Below, in pieces: positions 1 to 8,673 of a stretch of 64,000 nucleotides of DNA (its first letter is position 1; each line of letters begins with the position of its first letter). Below the pieces are notes generated by a model. It was not told the origin of the DNA and made no database searches. It worked only from the letters and a program-made list of their open reading frames with translations. This stretch comes from Nocardioides jensenii JCM 1364 = NBRC 14755 (GTDB lineage Bacteria; Actinomycetota; Actinomycetes; Propionibacteriales; Nocardioidaceae), in contig NZ_BCRJ01000046.1 of NCBI RefSeq assembly GCF_001552535.1, forward strand, positions 18,262 through 82,261, given 5' to 3'. A program made the position numbers and the translations under genes.

Positions 1-99
1 CAAGGGATCCCTGCCGCGCCGGTGCGGCCAGGAGAGCGCACGCCTGATCATCTCGTCGCGGCCATCAACTGGATGCGGCACAGCGTGCTGGAGCGGTGA
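1..99 (+). CDS. 3' end of an unidentified protein (partial)
   Basis: The frame starting at base 1 is open for 32 codons and stops with TGA at 97-99, just before the convergent rpe gene. The visible tail ends in a hydrophobic/basic stretch (AINWMRHSVLER). In actinobacteria the neighbour of rpe is often a methyltransferase or formyltransferase gene, but this tail is too short to assign. It is reported only as a probable gene end cut by the window edge. Confidence 0.35.
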   Translation, partial: QGIPAAPVRPGERTPDHLVAAINWMRHSVLER

Positions 100-112
100 A
101 GACGCACTCGCC

Positions 113-775
113 CTAGCTCGCGGCGGCTTCGGCCTTGACCTTGAGCTCACGCACCATGGCGTCGGGGTCCTGCGCGGAGTAGACCGCGGAGCCGGCGACG
201 AACACGTCGGCGCCGGCCTCGGCGCAACGCTCGATGGTCTCGAGCGAGACACCACCGTCGATCTGCAGCCAGGTCTCGAGTCCGTGCTTGTCCATCAGGG
301 CGCGGGCCTTGCGGATCTTGGGCAGGCAGAGGTCGAGGAACTTCTGACCACCGAAGCCCGGCTCGACGGTCATGATCAGCAGCATGTCGAGCTCGGCGAG
401 GAGGTCCTCGTAGGGCTCGATCGGCGTGGCCGGCTTGAGCGCCATCGACGCCCGCGCGCCCTGGTTGCGGATCTCGCGGGCCAGCCGGATCGGCGCCTTG
501 GCCGCCTCGACGTGGAAGGTCACCGAGCCGCACCCTGCTTCGGCGTACGCCGGGGCCCAGCGGTCCGGGTCCTCGATCATCAGGTGCGCGTCCATCGGCA
601 ACGGCGTCGACTTGGCCAGCGACTCGACGACCGGCAGGCCCAAGGTCAGGTTCGGCACGAAGTGGTTGTCCATCACGTCGACATGCACCCAGTCGGCACT
701 GCCGATCCGGCGTACTTCGTTGGTCAGGTCGGCAAGGTCGGCGTTGAGGATGCTCGGAGTGATCTGGATACCCAC
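113..775 (-). CDS. rpe: Ribulose-phosphate 3-epimerase
   Basis: This enzyme interconverts ribulose 5-phosphate and xylulose 5-phosphate in the cytosolic pentose phosphate pathway. The 220-residue protein is of normal family length and carries the expected (beta/alpha)8 signatures: N-terminal [11 protein letters not shown], the metal/substrate motif [12 protein letters not shown] near residue 32, GFGGQKF around residue 140, and IDGGVS near 174. The ATG start gives the standard N-terminus. It stands alone here, convergent with the gene end at the window edge and about 45 bp from the hemerythrin gene in the same direction. I see no regulatory signal. Confidence 0.97.
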   Translation of the reverse strand: MGIQITPSILNADLADLTNEVRRIGSADWVHVDVMDNHFVPNLTLGLPVVESLAKSTPLPMDAHLMIEDPDRWAPAYAEAGCGSVTFHVEAAKAPIRLAREIRNQGARASMALKPATPIEPYEDLLAELDMLLIMTVEPGFGGQKFLDLCLPKIRKARALMDKHGLETWLQIDGGVSLETIERCAEAGADVFVAGSAVYSAQDPDAMVRELKVKAEAAAS

Positions 776-819
776 GAGCCGGACTCTATCTGTCCGGTGC
801 GGACCACCGACGAGAGCGG

Positions 820-1608
820 TCAGCTGATACGGACGAGCTCCAGGCGCCAGGCCTCGGGTCCACGAGTCAGGTAGTCGATGCTGAACGCTCCCGGCGAGCG
901 TCGTTCGAGCTGCGCCAGCAGCGGCAGCGGGTCGTGCGGCGCGACCAGGACCAGCCCCTTGCCCGGACGCACGGCGTCCAACGCACCGAAGACCGTCGCG
1001 TGCCGGATGGCGTGCGGAATGGTCCGGGCATCGAGCTCCGGGTAGCCGTGACCGTCCTCCTCACCGCAGGTGCAGTCCTGCCCCGGCTCCGACGTCGAGT
1101 GCACGTGAGCGGACCCGTCCGACACCTCCGCCCCGAGCAGTTCGTGCATGCCGTCGAGCAGGCCGGCGAGCGAGACGGCCGGGTCGGCAACGAGCAGCGG
1201 GAGGATCTGGTCGTTCTCCTTGGCGAGGTGCGTCCCGAAGACCGCCTTCAGGGCGCCGGCCGCGGCCACGGCGGACATCCGATCTTCCGCGGTGGCGAGC
1301 TCGTCGATCACCGCACCGATGAAGGAGTGCTCGCTCAGCATCGCCTCGACCAACAACCGTCCCGAGGCGTGGGCGGCGGCCGCGCGATAGAGCGTGCCCT
1401 CCTCGGCGATCGCGTGCGGCAGCAGGTCGTCGCGGCCCCACGCCACGAGATCGTCGCGCACAGCGGTGACGTCACCGCCCGTGCGCGCGACGCCGATCAG
1501 TGCCTCCACCTTCAACGACAGGACTCCTGCCATCTGTGCGTGGTGCTCCTCGACAGCCTCGGCTGCCCTGGCATCCGCCTCGTTCGAGGCGATGGTCACG
1601 TCGTTCAT
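820..1608 (-). CDS. Hemerythrin-like domain protein with C-terminal DUF2249
   Basis: The 262-residue protein has two parts. Residues 1 to about 150 form a helical HHE/hemerythrin-type region with spaced His and Glu ([33 protein letters not shown]) suited to a di-iron centre. After a Cys-bearing linker (DCTCGEE), residues about 190-262 form a DUF2249 domain ([20 protein letters not shown], then [16 protein letters not shown]). DUF2249 and hemerythrin proteins are often linked to nitric oxide or oxygen sensing and metal delivery; that role is inference here. It is divergent from an HTH regulator 64 bp away, which probably controls it. The ATG start has a GAAGGG box upstream. Confidence 0.85.
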   Translation of the reverse strand: MNDVTIASNEADARAAEAVEEHHAQMAGVLSLKVEALIGVARTGGDVTAVRDDLVAWGRDDLLPHAIAEEGTLYRAAAAHASGRLLVEAMLSEHSFIGAVIDELATAEDRMSAVAAAGALKAVFGTHLAKENDQILPLLVADPAVSLAGLLDGMHELLGAEVSDGSAHVHSTSEPGQDCTCGEEDGHGYPELDARTIPHAIRHATVFGALDAVRPGKGLVLVAPHDPLPLLAQLERRSPGAFSIDYLTRGPEAWRLELVRIS

Positions 1609-1672
1609 GTCGATCCCTTCACCGGCCGCTCACCGTGGCGGCATCCACCATCTATTTACTACACTGTCCTCC

Positions 1673-2362
1673 GTGGAAAACAATCGCCAGCTCGGGCCCC
1701 GCTCCGGCGCGGGCCGAAAGCCTCTCTCCGCGTCACGGGCAGGCATCCTGGATCGACTCCGCGACCAACCCGAACCCATCACGCTCGCGGCACTGGTCCG
1801 GATCACCGCCCTGCACGAGAACACCATCCGAGAACACCTCGAGGCGCTCGTCCACCGCGGACTGGTGCGCCGCACCAAGGCCGAGCCGCACGGCCGGGGT
1901 CGCCCCGCCTGGCTCTACGAGCTCAGTGGCGAGTCAGAGAGCAGCGAGTACGCCGGGCTGGCCACGGCGCTCGCGTCGGCGATCGCCCGGACAAGTTCCG
2001 ACCCCCACGCAGCAGCCGTGGCCTCAGGCGAGGAATGGGGCCACCAGTTGGCCGCGGGCCGCTCCCCCGCCCGAGAGCTCACCGCCGACGCCGCACGCGC
2101 GGAGACGCTGGACATGCTCGACGACCTGGGATTCGCCCCCGAACCCGACGAGACGGACACCCTCAGCAGAACGCGGCTGACCCGCTGCCCACTGCTGGAG
2201 GCAGCGCACCGCCACCCGGACATCGTCTGCGCCGTGCACCTCGGCATCGTGCGCGGGGCACTCGAGGAGCACGGCATGTCACCCGACGGAACAGACCTGA
2301 TCCCGTTCGCCGAGCCCGGCGCCTGCCACCTCGTCGTACCCCCGACGCCACCACCGGCGTAG
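1673..2362 (+). CDS. Winged-helix transcriptional regulator (ArsR/MarR-like) with C-terminal Cys
   Basis: Residues about 20-85 form a winged HTH (ILDRLRDQPEPITLAALVRIT, then the recognition helix around ENTIREHLEALVHRGLVRR and a GRGRPAWLYEL wing). The C-terminal half is a ligand-type domain with two Cys in CPLLEAAHRHPDIVCAVHLG and another in the final residues, as in regulators that bind a metal or iron-sulfur centre. I chose the GTG start at 1673 because the frame is open upstream only into the hemerythrin gene and the HTH begins soon after. No ribosome site precedes it, so a leaderless transcript is plausible. The divergent hemerythrin/DUF2249 gene is the likely target. Confidence 0.8.
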   Translation: MENNRQLGPRSGAGRKPLSASRAGILDRLRDQPEPITLAALVRITALHENTIREHLEALVHRGLVRRTKAEPHGRGRPAWLYELSGESESSEYAGLATALASAIARTSSDPHAAAVASGEEWGHQLAAGRSPARELTADAARAETLDMLDDLGFAPEPDETDTLSRTRLTRCPLLEAAHRHPDIVCAVHLGIVRGALEEHGMSPDGTDLIPFAEPGACHLVVPPTPPPA

Positions 2363-2366
2363 CCGC

Positions 2367-2442
2367 CGGGGTCGGCCGACAGCGTGGCCGGCCGGGGTCG
2401 GCCGGGGTCGGCCGGGGTCGGTCGACAGCGTGGCCGGCCGGG
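2367..2442. repeat. GC-rich tandem repeat between convergent genes
   Basis: Three tandem copies of the decamer GCCGGGGTCG (2391-2420) are bracketed by two near-identical 25-bp units built on CGACAGCGTGGCCGGCCGG (one base differs at the CGGCCGAC/CGGTCGAC step). The block fills the space between the stop of the HTH regulator and the stop of the convergent MDR oxidoreductase. It contains GGCCGGCC palindromes and could work as a two-way terminator. It carries no reading frame of note. Confidence 0.75.
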
Positions 2443-2450
2443 TGGTGCGA

Positions 2451-3467
2451 CTACTCGCCCACCTTCACCAGGAGCTTGCCGAAGTTGCGGCCCGTCAGCA
2501 GTCCACGGAACGCCTCCGGCGTCTGCTCGAGCCCCTCGACGATGTCTTCGCGGTAGCGCACCGATCTGTCGGCGACCCACGCAGCCATGTCCCGCAGGAA
2601 GTCTTCGTGATGCGTCGGCACGAACTCCTGCTGGATGAACCCGCGGATGGTCAGGCTCAGCGACAGCACCTTGCCCATGAACGCCGGCAGCTGGTCCGGG
2701 CCCTGGGGCGCGGACGTGGCGTTGTAGTTGGCCACCAGGCCGCACACCGGAATGCGGGCGAACGTGTTGAGTCGGCGTACGACGGCCGCGGTCACCGGGC
2801 CGCCGACGTTCTCGAAGTAGACGTCGATGCCATCGGGCGTGGCCGCGGCCAGGTCATCGACGAACGTCGGTGAGCGGTGGTCGACGGCCGCGTCGAACCC
2901 GAACTCCTCCAGGAGCGCACGGCACTTCTCGGGTCCGCCGGCGACACCGACCGCGCGGGCACCCTTGATCTTGGCGATCTGGCCGACCGCAGAGCCGACC
3001 GGGCCGGTGGCTGCCGCGACGACGACCGTCTCCCCCGGCTTCGGCTTGCCGATCTCGAGCAGTCCCGCGTACGCGGTGAAGCCGGGCATGCCCAGCACGC
3101 CCAACGCGGTCGAGACCGGTGCGGCCTCCGGGTCGAGGCGGCGGGTCTGCCCGGCGTCGACGACGGCGTGGGTCTGCCAGCCGGCGAACGCCAGCACCAG
3201 GTCACCGGGCTGACGGTTCGGCGAGCGCGACTCGACCACCTCGCACACGGTGCCGCCGATCATCACTGCGCCGACCTCGACGGGCTCGGCGTACGACTTG
3301 GCGGCGCTCATCCGGCCGCGCATGTAGGGGTCGAGGGAGAGATAGATGGTGCGCAGCAGGACCTGTCCTTCCTCGAGTGCCGGGAGTTCCTCGTCGACGA
3401 AGGAGAAGTCGCTGTCCTGGGGCTCGCCGACGGGTCGGGAGGCCAGGCGGATCTGGGTTGTCTTCAC
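2451..3467 (-). CDS. NADP-dependent MDR oxidoreductase (leukotriene/prostaglandin reductase-like)
   Basis: The 338-residue protein is a zinc-free medium-chain dehydrogenase/reductase of the CurA/YncB/prostaglandin-reductase branch, which reduce alpha,beta-unsaturated carbonyls with NADPH. Marks of the family are LSLDPYMRGRM near residue 45, GMPGFTAYAGL near 130, the nucleotide loop AATGPVGSAVGQIAK near 150, and DVYFENVGG near 220. I placed the start at the GTG at 3467 (VKTTQIRLASRPVG), which matches the usual N-terminus; an open frame continues upstream but has no family similarity. It is convergent with the HTH regulator and divergent from the DUF6328 gene. Confidence 0.92.
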   Translation of the reverse strand: MKTTQIRLASRPVGEPQDSDFSFVDEELPALEEGQVLLRTIYLSLDPYMRGRMSAAKSYAEPVEVGAVMIGGTVCEVVESRSPNRQPGDLVLAFAGWQTHAVVDAGQTRRLDPEAAPVSTALGVLGMPGFTAYAGLLEIGKPKPGETVVVAAATGPVGSAVGQIAKIKGARAVGVAGGPEKCRALLEEFGFDAAVDHRSPTFVDDLAAATPDGIDVYFENVGGPVTAAVVRRLNTFARIPVCGLVANYNATSAPQGPDQLPAFMGKVLSLSLTIRGFIQQEFVPTHHEDFLRDMAAWVADRSVRYREDIVEGLEQTPEAFRGLLTGRNFGKLLVKVGE

Positions 3468-3561
3468 TGTCGCGATGCTACTGACCCGCCGTCCGTGCCC
3501 CGGTACTGTCACCTCATGGGTGCCGAGGTACGCACGATCGACGACGAGACGGGCTCCGCGC

Positions 3562-4059
3562 GTGACGCCAGCGTCTGAGAGAACCGGCCGGGACGAGACC
3601 GTGGAAGAACGGGCAGACCGCAACTGGAACGAGCTGCTCCAGGAGTTCCGGGTGCTGCAGACCGGCGTACAGATCCTCGGCGGCTTCCTGTTGACGCTGC
3701 CCTTCCAGTCACGCTTCGCAGATCTGGACGACTTTCAGCGGACCCTCTACCTGGTGCTGGTGCTCCTCGCCACGGTCAGCACGTGCGCGATGTTGGCTCC
3801 GATCGCGCTGCACCGCCGGGTGTTCCGTTGGCGACGCAAGCAGCGCCTCGTGGCAGCAGGGCATCGGCTGGCCCAGGTCGTGATGGTGCTGGTCGGACTG
3901 CTGGTCACGGGGATCGCCGTCTTCGTCTTCGACGTCGTGCTCGATCGGCAGGCCGCCCTGATCGTGGGTTGTGCGATGTCGGCACTGGTGCTGGTGGCAC
4001 TGGTCGGCATTCCACTTCTCGCCGGGGGGCGGCACCCACCGCGTCATCCCGAGGCCTGA
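3562..4059 (+). CDS. DUF6328 family membrane protein
   Basis: A small integral membrane protein of about 165 residues. A charged N-terminus (RADRNWNELLQEFRVLQTGVQIL) leads into four hydrophobic segments: GGFLLTLPF, LYLVLVLLATVSTCAMLAPIAL, VVMVLVGLLVTGIAVFVFDVVL and LIVGCAMSALVLVALVGIPLLAG. This layout is that of DUF6328 proteins, common in actinobacteria and of unknown function. The start is uncertain: GTG at 3562 is used here, while GTG at 3601 would also keep the conserved ELLQEFRVLQTG motif. It is convergent with the LysR gene. Confidence 0.75.
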   Translation: MTPASERTGRDETVEERADRNWNELLQEFRVLQTGVQILGGFLLTLPFQSRFADLDDFQRTLYLVLVLLATVSTCAMLAPIALHRRVFRWRRKQRLVAAGHRLAQVVMVLVGLLVTGIAVFVFDVVLDRQAALIVGCAMSALVLVALVGIPLLAGGRHPPRHPEA

Positions 4060-4079
4060 CCGGTCGCGGTTGGGCAGGG

Positions 4080-5003
4080 TCAGGCCTGCGACGTCGCCGC
4101 CCAGTCCACCAGGTCACGGGCCGGTCCGGCAGGAGGATGCGCGCCGCCCTTCCAGACCGCGTGGAGCAGTCGGGGCAGTTCGAGCCCGGTGATCGCGATG
4201 CGGACGAGTCGCCCGGCGGCCAGGTCGTCGTACACCGCGTGGGCGCTGAGGGCCGCGGGGCCGGCTCCGGCCGCGACGGCCGAACGCACCGCCGCGGTGC
4301 TGGACAGCTCCAACGCGGGCTCGGTGGTCGGTCGGTCGGCGAGCGCCCTCTCCAGAACCGTCCGCGTCCCGGAGCCGGCCTCACGCACCACCAGGGGGGT
4401 GGCGGCGAGCGTGTGCACGCTGACCCGACGGCTCGGGCGCGAGGCCCAGGGATGGCTCGGCGCGACCACGACCACGAGCTCGTCGACTCCGACGAGCCGA
4501 TTGCGCAGATCACGCGGCGGTTCCGGGCCCTCCACGAATCCGACCTGGGCCTCCCCTGAGGCGACCATGGCTGCGACCTGTTCACTGTTGGTCGCGGTGA
4601 GCATGAACTCGGTGGCCGGCACCCCGAGCCGTTGCTGTTGCGTCCGGACGGCGACCAGCCAGCTCGGCAGCAGGTATTCGGCAATCGTCAGGCTGGCCGC
4701 GATGTCCAGGTGTCCGCGGCGGTCCTGGCGCAGTGCGGTGATGCCGGCGTCGAGCTGGTCGGCGGCGTCCAGCACGCGGCTGGCCCACTGCACCACCAGC
4801 TCCCCCGTGGGGGTGAGGGCCGAGCCCCGGCGGGTCCGGTCGAGCAACGGCGCCCCGACGAGGCTGTCCATGGTCCGCATGCGTGAGGATGCCGCCTGCT
4901 GGCTGATGCCGACCTCGGCGGCCGCGGAGCTGAGGCTCCCGGTTCGGGCGACGACCACGAGCAACTCGAGTGCGCGCAGCTCCGGCACGTGTGGACCCAA
5001 CAT
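4080..5003 (-). CDS. LysR family transcriptional regulator
   Basis: The 307-residue protein has an N-terminal winged HTH (residues about 8-65: LRALELLVVVARTGSLSSAAAEVG, SQQAASSRMRTMD) and a periplasmic-binding-type effector domain (residues about 90-300), the standard LysR layout. The ATG at 5003 is chosen; GTG at 5009 is an alternative. A perfect inverted repeat covers this start, so autoregulation is likely. The divergent gene 76 bp away encodes a ferredoxin-NADP reductase, the obvious second target. The effector cannot be deduced. Confidence 0.93.
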   Translation of the reverse strand: MLGPHVPELRALELLVVVARTGSLSSAAAEVGISQQAASSRMRTMDSLVGAPLLDRTRRGSALTPTGELVVQWASRVLDAADQLDAGITALRQDRRGHLDIAASLTIAEYLLPSWLVAVRTQQQRLGVPATEFMLTATNSEQVAAMVASGEAQVGFVEGPEPPRDLRNRLVGVDELVVVVAPSHPWASRPSRRVSVHTLAATPLVVREAGSGTRTVLERALADRPTTEPALELSSTAAVRSAVAAGAGPAALSAHAVYDDLAAGRLVRIAITGLELPRLLHAVWKGGAHPPAGPARDLVDWAATSQA

Positions 5004-5027
5004 GGTCACAAGGCTACCTTGTGACCA
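5003..5027. promoter_or_regulatory. Perfect inverted repeat, probable LysR operator
   Basis: TGGTCACAAGG and its exact complement CCTTGTGACCA are separated by CTA. The site touches the A of the LysR ATG and lies 52 bp before the divergent reductase gene. Position and perfect symmetry suggest the LysR protein binds here to repress itself and control the reductase. Binding is inferred, not shown. Confidence 0.7.
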
Positions 5028-5079
5028 GACAACCTCGTTCTCGTTCCATGGCTGGCCGCGGATCCACAGACTGGGAACC

Positions 5080-6414
5080 ATGACTCTTCGCGTTGCCATC
5101 GTGGGTGGCGGTCCCGCCGGCATCTATGCCGCTGACCTGCTGACCAAGTCCGAGACGGATGTCTCCGTCGACATCATCGAGCGCCTGCCCGTGCCCTTCG
5201 GGCTGGTGCGCTACGGCGTGGCTCCGGACCACCCGCGGATCAAGGAGATCGTCAAGGCCCTGCAGCGCGTGCTGGCCAAGCCCGAGGTCCGCTTCCTGGG
5301 CAACGTGGAGTACGGCGTCGACGTGAAGCTCGAGGACCTGCGCGAGTTCTACGACGCGGTCGTGGTCGCCACCGGCGCCATGTCTGATCGAGCTCTCGGG
5401 ATCCCGGGCGAGGACCTGCCCGGCTCATTCGGTGCCGCGGACTTCGTCTCGTGGTACGACGCACACCCGGACGTGCCGCGCACCTGGCCACTGGAGGCGG
5501 AGCACGTGGCCGTCCTCGGCGTCGGCAACGTGGCACTCGACGTGGCACGTGTCCTGGCCAAGAAGGCCGAGGAGATGCTGGCCACCGACATCCCGGCGAA
5601 CGTCCATGAAGGACTTCTGACCAAGCGGGCCACCGACGTTCACGTGTTCGCTCGCCGCGGACCGGCGTACGCGAAGTTCTCGCCGCTCGAGCTTCGCGAG
5701 CTGGCCCACTCCCCCAACGTCGACGTCATCGTGCACCCCGAGGGCTTCGAGGTGGATGAGGCGAGCATGGCGCACGTGGCCGCGAACAAGCAGGCCAAGA
5801 TGGTGCTGAACACACTCTCCAACTGGGTGGGTCGCGAGCCCACGGGCAAGGCGCACCGCATCCACCTGCACTTCCTCGAGCAGCCCGTCGAGATCCTCGG
5901 CGATGACGGCGTCACCGGTCTGCGCACCGAGCGCACCAGCCTGGTCGGCGACGGCTCCGTGGCGGGCACCGGCGAGATCACCGACTGGGACGTCCAGGCG
6001 GTCTACCGTGCGGTCGGCTACCGCAGCACGTCGCTGCCGGGCCTGCCGTTCGACGACCGGGTTGCAGTCATCCCGAACGACGGAGGCCGGGTGCTGGACC
6101 TGGACGGCGAGTCCATCCCCGGCACGTATGTGACCGGCTGGATCAAGCGCGGACCGGTCGGCCTGATCGGGCACACCAAGAGCGACGCGGCCGAGACGGT
6201 CGCGCACCTCGTCGCCGAGACCACCGCCACGGCGACCGAGCGCGACCCGGGGGCGGTCAACGCCTACTTCGCCGAGCGTGGCGTCGACGTGGTGGAGTTC
6301 GCGAACTGGGAGCGCCTCGACCAGCACGAGATCACTCTCGGTGAGGTCGCTGGCAGAGCACGCGTGAAGGTCGGCGACCGCGAGGAGATGCTGCGCGTCG
6401 CCCACGCCGGTTGA
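5080..6414 (+). CDS. fprA: Ferredoxin-NADP(+) reductase, adrenodoxin-reductase type
   Basis: The protein (444 residues) moves electrons between NADPH and ferredoxin using FAD, and resembles mycobacterial FprA. The FAD-binding loop VAIVGGGPAGIYAADLL is at residues 5-21, followed by the family block PFGLVRYGVAPDHPRIKEI near residue 40. A second nucleotide fold, VLGVGNVALDVARVLAKK, starts near 145, and the C-terminal GWIKRGPVGLIGHTKSDA near 350 is characteristic. The ATG at 5080 fits the family N-terminus. Such reductases commonly feed cytochromes P450 or Rieske oxygenases. Control by the divergent LysR gene is likely. Confidence 0.95.
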   Translation: MTLRVAIVGGGPAGIYAADLLTKSETDVSVDIIERLPVPFGLVRYGVAPDHPRIKEIVKALQRVLAKPEVRFLGNVEYGVDVKLEDLREFYDAVVVATGAMSDRALGIPGEDLPGSFGAADFVSWYDAHPDVPRTWPLEAEHVAVLGVGNVALDVARVLAKKAEEMLATDIPANVHEGLLTKRATDVHVFARRGPAYAKFSPLELRELAHSPNVDVIVHPEGFEVDEASMAHVAANKQAKMVLNTLSNWVGREPTGKAHRIHLHFLEQPVEILGDDGVTGLRTERTSLVGDGSVAGTGEITDWDVQAVYRAVGYRSTSLPGLPFDDRVAVIPNDGGRVLDLDGESIPGTYVTGWIKRGPVGLIGHTKSDAAETVAHLVAETTATATERDPGAVNAYFAERGVDVVEFANWERLDQHEITLGEVAGRARVKVGDREEMLRVAHAG

Positions 6415-6436
6415 GGAGGTCGCGCCAGCACCTGCC

Positions 6437-6982
6437 TCAATCAGCAGCCTGGTCGCGGACGAGGACGAAGAAGTACGGCTGCGGGATGTCCCTGAAGTCC
6501 ATCAACCCCAACAAGGTGTCGTCGTCGACTCGTCGAAAGACATCGATGATCGGCAGGTGGTCATAGACCATCGCCGCGCTGACCACGCCGCGATGGTCAA
6601 GCTCGCGCAGACGGGCCCGGTGCTTCGTGGTGGTCAGGGCAGGTTTGAGCAGGCTCATGACACGTCGGCCCCGAGCCACGACTGGCGCCGGAAGGCGAGG
6701 TGCCAGTCCGAGCGGGATACGTCGCGGATCCACGGCGAACACGTCGCCGTCCGGTGCCCGGAAGAGCAGCGGGTGGACGGCGTCAGGACCGTCGAACTGC
6801 TTGCCGTACCAGCCAGAGGCCGCGAGCAGGCCGTCCATCGGGTGACCGGTGCCCAGCTCACGACCGTGCCACCGTCCCGAGATCTCCGCGGCACGGACCG
6901 GCGGCAGGTCGTCGTACAGGGCCAACGCTGCGGCGACTGGACAGACGGGTTCAAGGGACGCCAACCGGGTGCTGGCGCTCAT
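6437..6982 (-). CDS. GXWXG / DUF4334 domain protein
   Basis: The 181-residue protein begins with a GXWXG-type block (ISGRWHGRELGTGHPMDGLLAASGWYGKQF as a region, residues about 34-62) and ends with a DUF4334 block containing LRELDHRGVVSAAMVYDHLPIIDVFRRVDD and YFFVLVRD. Its function is unknown. The start codon overlaps the stop of the sterol-oxidase-like gene by 4 bp (ATGA), so it is the last gene of the monooxygenase / oxidase / DUF4334 operon and probably serves the same catabolic route. Confidence 0.85.
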   Translation of the reverse strand: MSASTRLASLEPVCPVAAALALYDDLPPVRAAEISGRWHGRELGTGHPMDGLLAASGWYGKQFDGPDAVHPLLFRAPDGDVFAVDPRRIPLGLAPRLPAPVVARGRRVMSLLKPALTTTKHRARLRELDHRGVVSAAMVYDHLPIIDVFRRVDDDTLLGLMDFRDIPQPYFFVLVRDQAAD

Positions 6983-8673
6983 GCGGTGTCGCCCGTCGAA
7001 CTGCCGGTCATGTTCCCGACTCGCAGTGCGCCCGGCGCCGAGGCCGGCACGGCGGGGTGGTGGGGATGGACCGGGGAGATCCGTTCATAGGGATCGCCCA
7101 GCTCGGGTCGCGGGTCCGGCTCCCCCTTGTTGGGCCAGAACGACATGGCCCGCTCGGCCTGCGCCGTGATGGTGAGTGACGGGTTCACGCCGAGGTTGGC
7201 GGTGATCGCGCTGCCGTCGGCGATGTGCAGTCCGGGATGTCCGAAGACCCGCTGATAGGGGTCGATCACGCCCTTCTCGGCAGACTCACCGATGGTGCAG
7301 CCGCCGATGTAGTGGGCCGTGGCCGGAATGTTGAGGATGTCCGTGGCGATGTTCATCGAGAACCCGTCGAGGTCGTTGGCGTAGTCGCGCGCAATCTCGT
7401 GCGCCAGCGGGATCCAGTCCGGGTTGGGCTCACCCACGCCCTGCCTGGTCCGGAGCCACCCGCCCTTGAGGTAGGAGGTGAGGCTGTTGTCGAACGACTG
7501 CATCACCAGCAGGATCACCGAGCGCTCGGAGGCGGCCCGCGGGTTCTGCGAACGAAGGAAGGTGAGCGGGTGCAGCAGGATCGTCACCAGCAGTCGCAGC
7601 GCCCGGAACGCGCCACCGTCGACCATCGGGACGGTCTGCACGAAGAGAGAGTTCTGACCCTTGCCATAGCCGACGGCCTCGATGTGGGTCTGGGGGTCAG
7701 GGTGGATCGACGACGTGATGGCCACCCCCTGGGCCAGGTCGTCACGGGTGTTGCTCGTCACCGCGATGATCGCCTCGGAATTGCTTCGGGTGAGCTCACC
7801 CAACCGGGTCGACAGGTTGGGCAGGGTCTCGTCGCCACGCAGCTTGTGCAGCAGTTTCTGGGTGCCCAGGGCAGCGGCTGCGAAGACGACGTGCTGTGCC
7901 GTGAACGTGCGACGCCCCTTGCGCAGCTTGCCGTTCGAGCGCACCGTCTCGACGACATACCCTCCCTGGCCGTCGGGAGCCACCGAGGTGACCGTCGTCA
8001 GCGGGTGCACCTGCGCACCCTTCTGCTCGGCGAGGTAGAGGTAGTTGGTGGTGGTCGTGTTCTTCGCGTTGTGCGTGCACCCCGTCATGCACTCGGAGCA
8101 GTGGATGCACCCGGCGCGACGCGGGCCGGCGCCACCGAAATAGGGGTCGTCGACCTCGACACCTTCGTTGCCTTCGTTGAAGAAGACGCCGACGTCGGTC
8201 TTGTGGAAGGTGTCCTCCACGCCCCGGCGGCGAGCGATCTGCAGCAGCACCTCGTCCCTCGGCCCGACCCGGGGATTCTCGGCGACGCCGAGCATCCGCT
8301 TTGCCTGGTCATAGAAGGGCGCGAGCTCAGACTGCCAGTCGGTGATGTCGGCCCAGGCACGGTCTCGGTAGAACTCCGGCAGCGGCTCATAGAGGGTGTT
8401 GCCGTAGATCAACGATCCGCCGCCGACGCCGGCACCACTGAAGACCATGCACTTGCCCAGCATGCTGATCCGCTGAGGACCCGTCAGCCCGAGTCTCGGC
8501 GCCCAGATCGACTTGCGCAGGTTCCAGTTGCTCGTCGGGATGTCGTCGGCGTTCCACCGTCGTCCGGACTCGAGCACACCGACCCGATAGCCCTTCTCGG
8601 TCAGACGCAGTGCGCTGACACTGCCGCCGAATCCGGAGCCGACGACGATCACGTCGTAGTCATGGGTCTTCAT
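6979..8673 (-). CDS. GMC oxidoreductase, cholesterol-oxidase type (ChoD-like)
   Basis: The 564-residue FAD enzyme is of the GMC family. The dinucleotide loop IVVGSGFGGSVSALRL is near residue 10. SGAGVGGGSLIYGN near 85 is the GMC substrate/FAD signature. A Cys cluster (CIHCSECMTGCTHNAKNT, about residues 185-203) is typical of ChoD-like proteins, as is the C-terminal HYIGGCTIGESAEKGVIDPYQRV with GVNPSLTITAQAERA. Homologues are annotated as sterol 3-hydroxy oxidases, but substrate cannot be fixed. ATG at 8673 overlaps the upstream monooxygenase stop by 4 bp, and its own stop overlaps the DUF4334 start, so three genes are translationally coupled. Confidence 0.9.
   Translation of the reverse strand: MKTHDYDVIVVGSGFGGSVSALRLTEKGYRVGVLESGRRWNADDIPTSNWNLRKSIWAPRLGLTGPQRISMLGKCMVFSGAGVGGGSLIYGNTLYEPLPEFYRDRAWADITDWQSELAPFYDQAKRMLGVAENPRVGPRDEVLLQIARRRGVEDTFHKTDVGVFFNEGNEGVEVDDPYFGGAGPRRAGCIHCSECMTGCTHNAKNTTTTNYLYLAEQKGAQVHPLTTVTSVAPDGQGGYVVETVRSNGKLRKGRRTFTAQHVVFAAAALGTQKLLHKLRGDETLPNLSTRLGELTRSNSEAIIAVTSNTRDDLAQGVAITSSIHPDPQTHIEAVGYGKGQNSLFVQTVPMVDGGAFRALRLLVTILLHPLTFLRSQNPRAASERSVILLVMQSFDNSLTSYLKGGWLRTRQGVGEPNPDWIPLAHEIARDYANDLDGFSMNIATDILNIPATAHYIGGCTIGESAEKGVIDPYQRVFGHPGLHIADGSAITANLGVNPSLTITAQAERAMSFWPNKGEPDPRPELGDPYERISPVHPHHPAVPASAPGALRVGNMTGSSTGDTA

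Noticed and set aside
934..2556. Very long open frames on the opposite strand of real genes, e.g. across the hemerythrin and regulator genes
   Set aside because: They are by-products of high GC content: Arg/Pro/Ala-rich, no family motifs, and they mirror clear genes.
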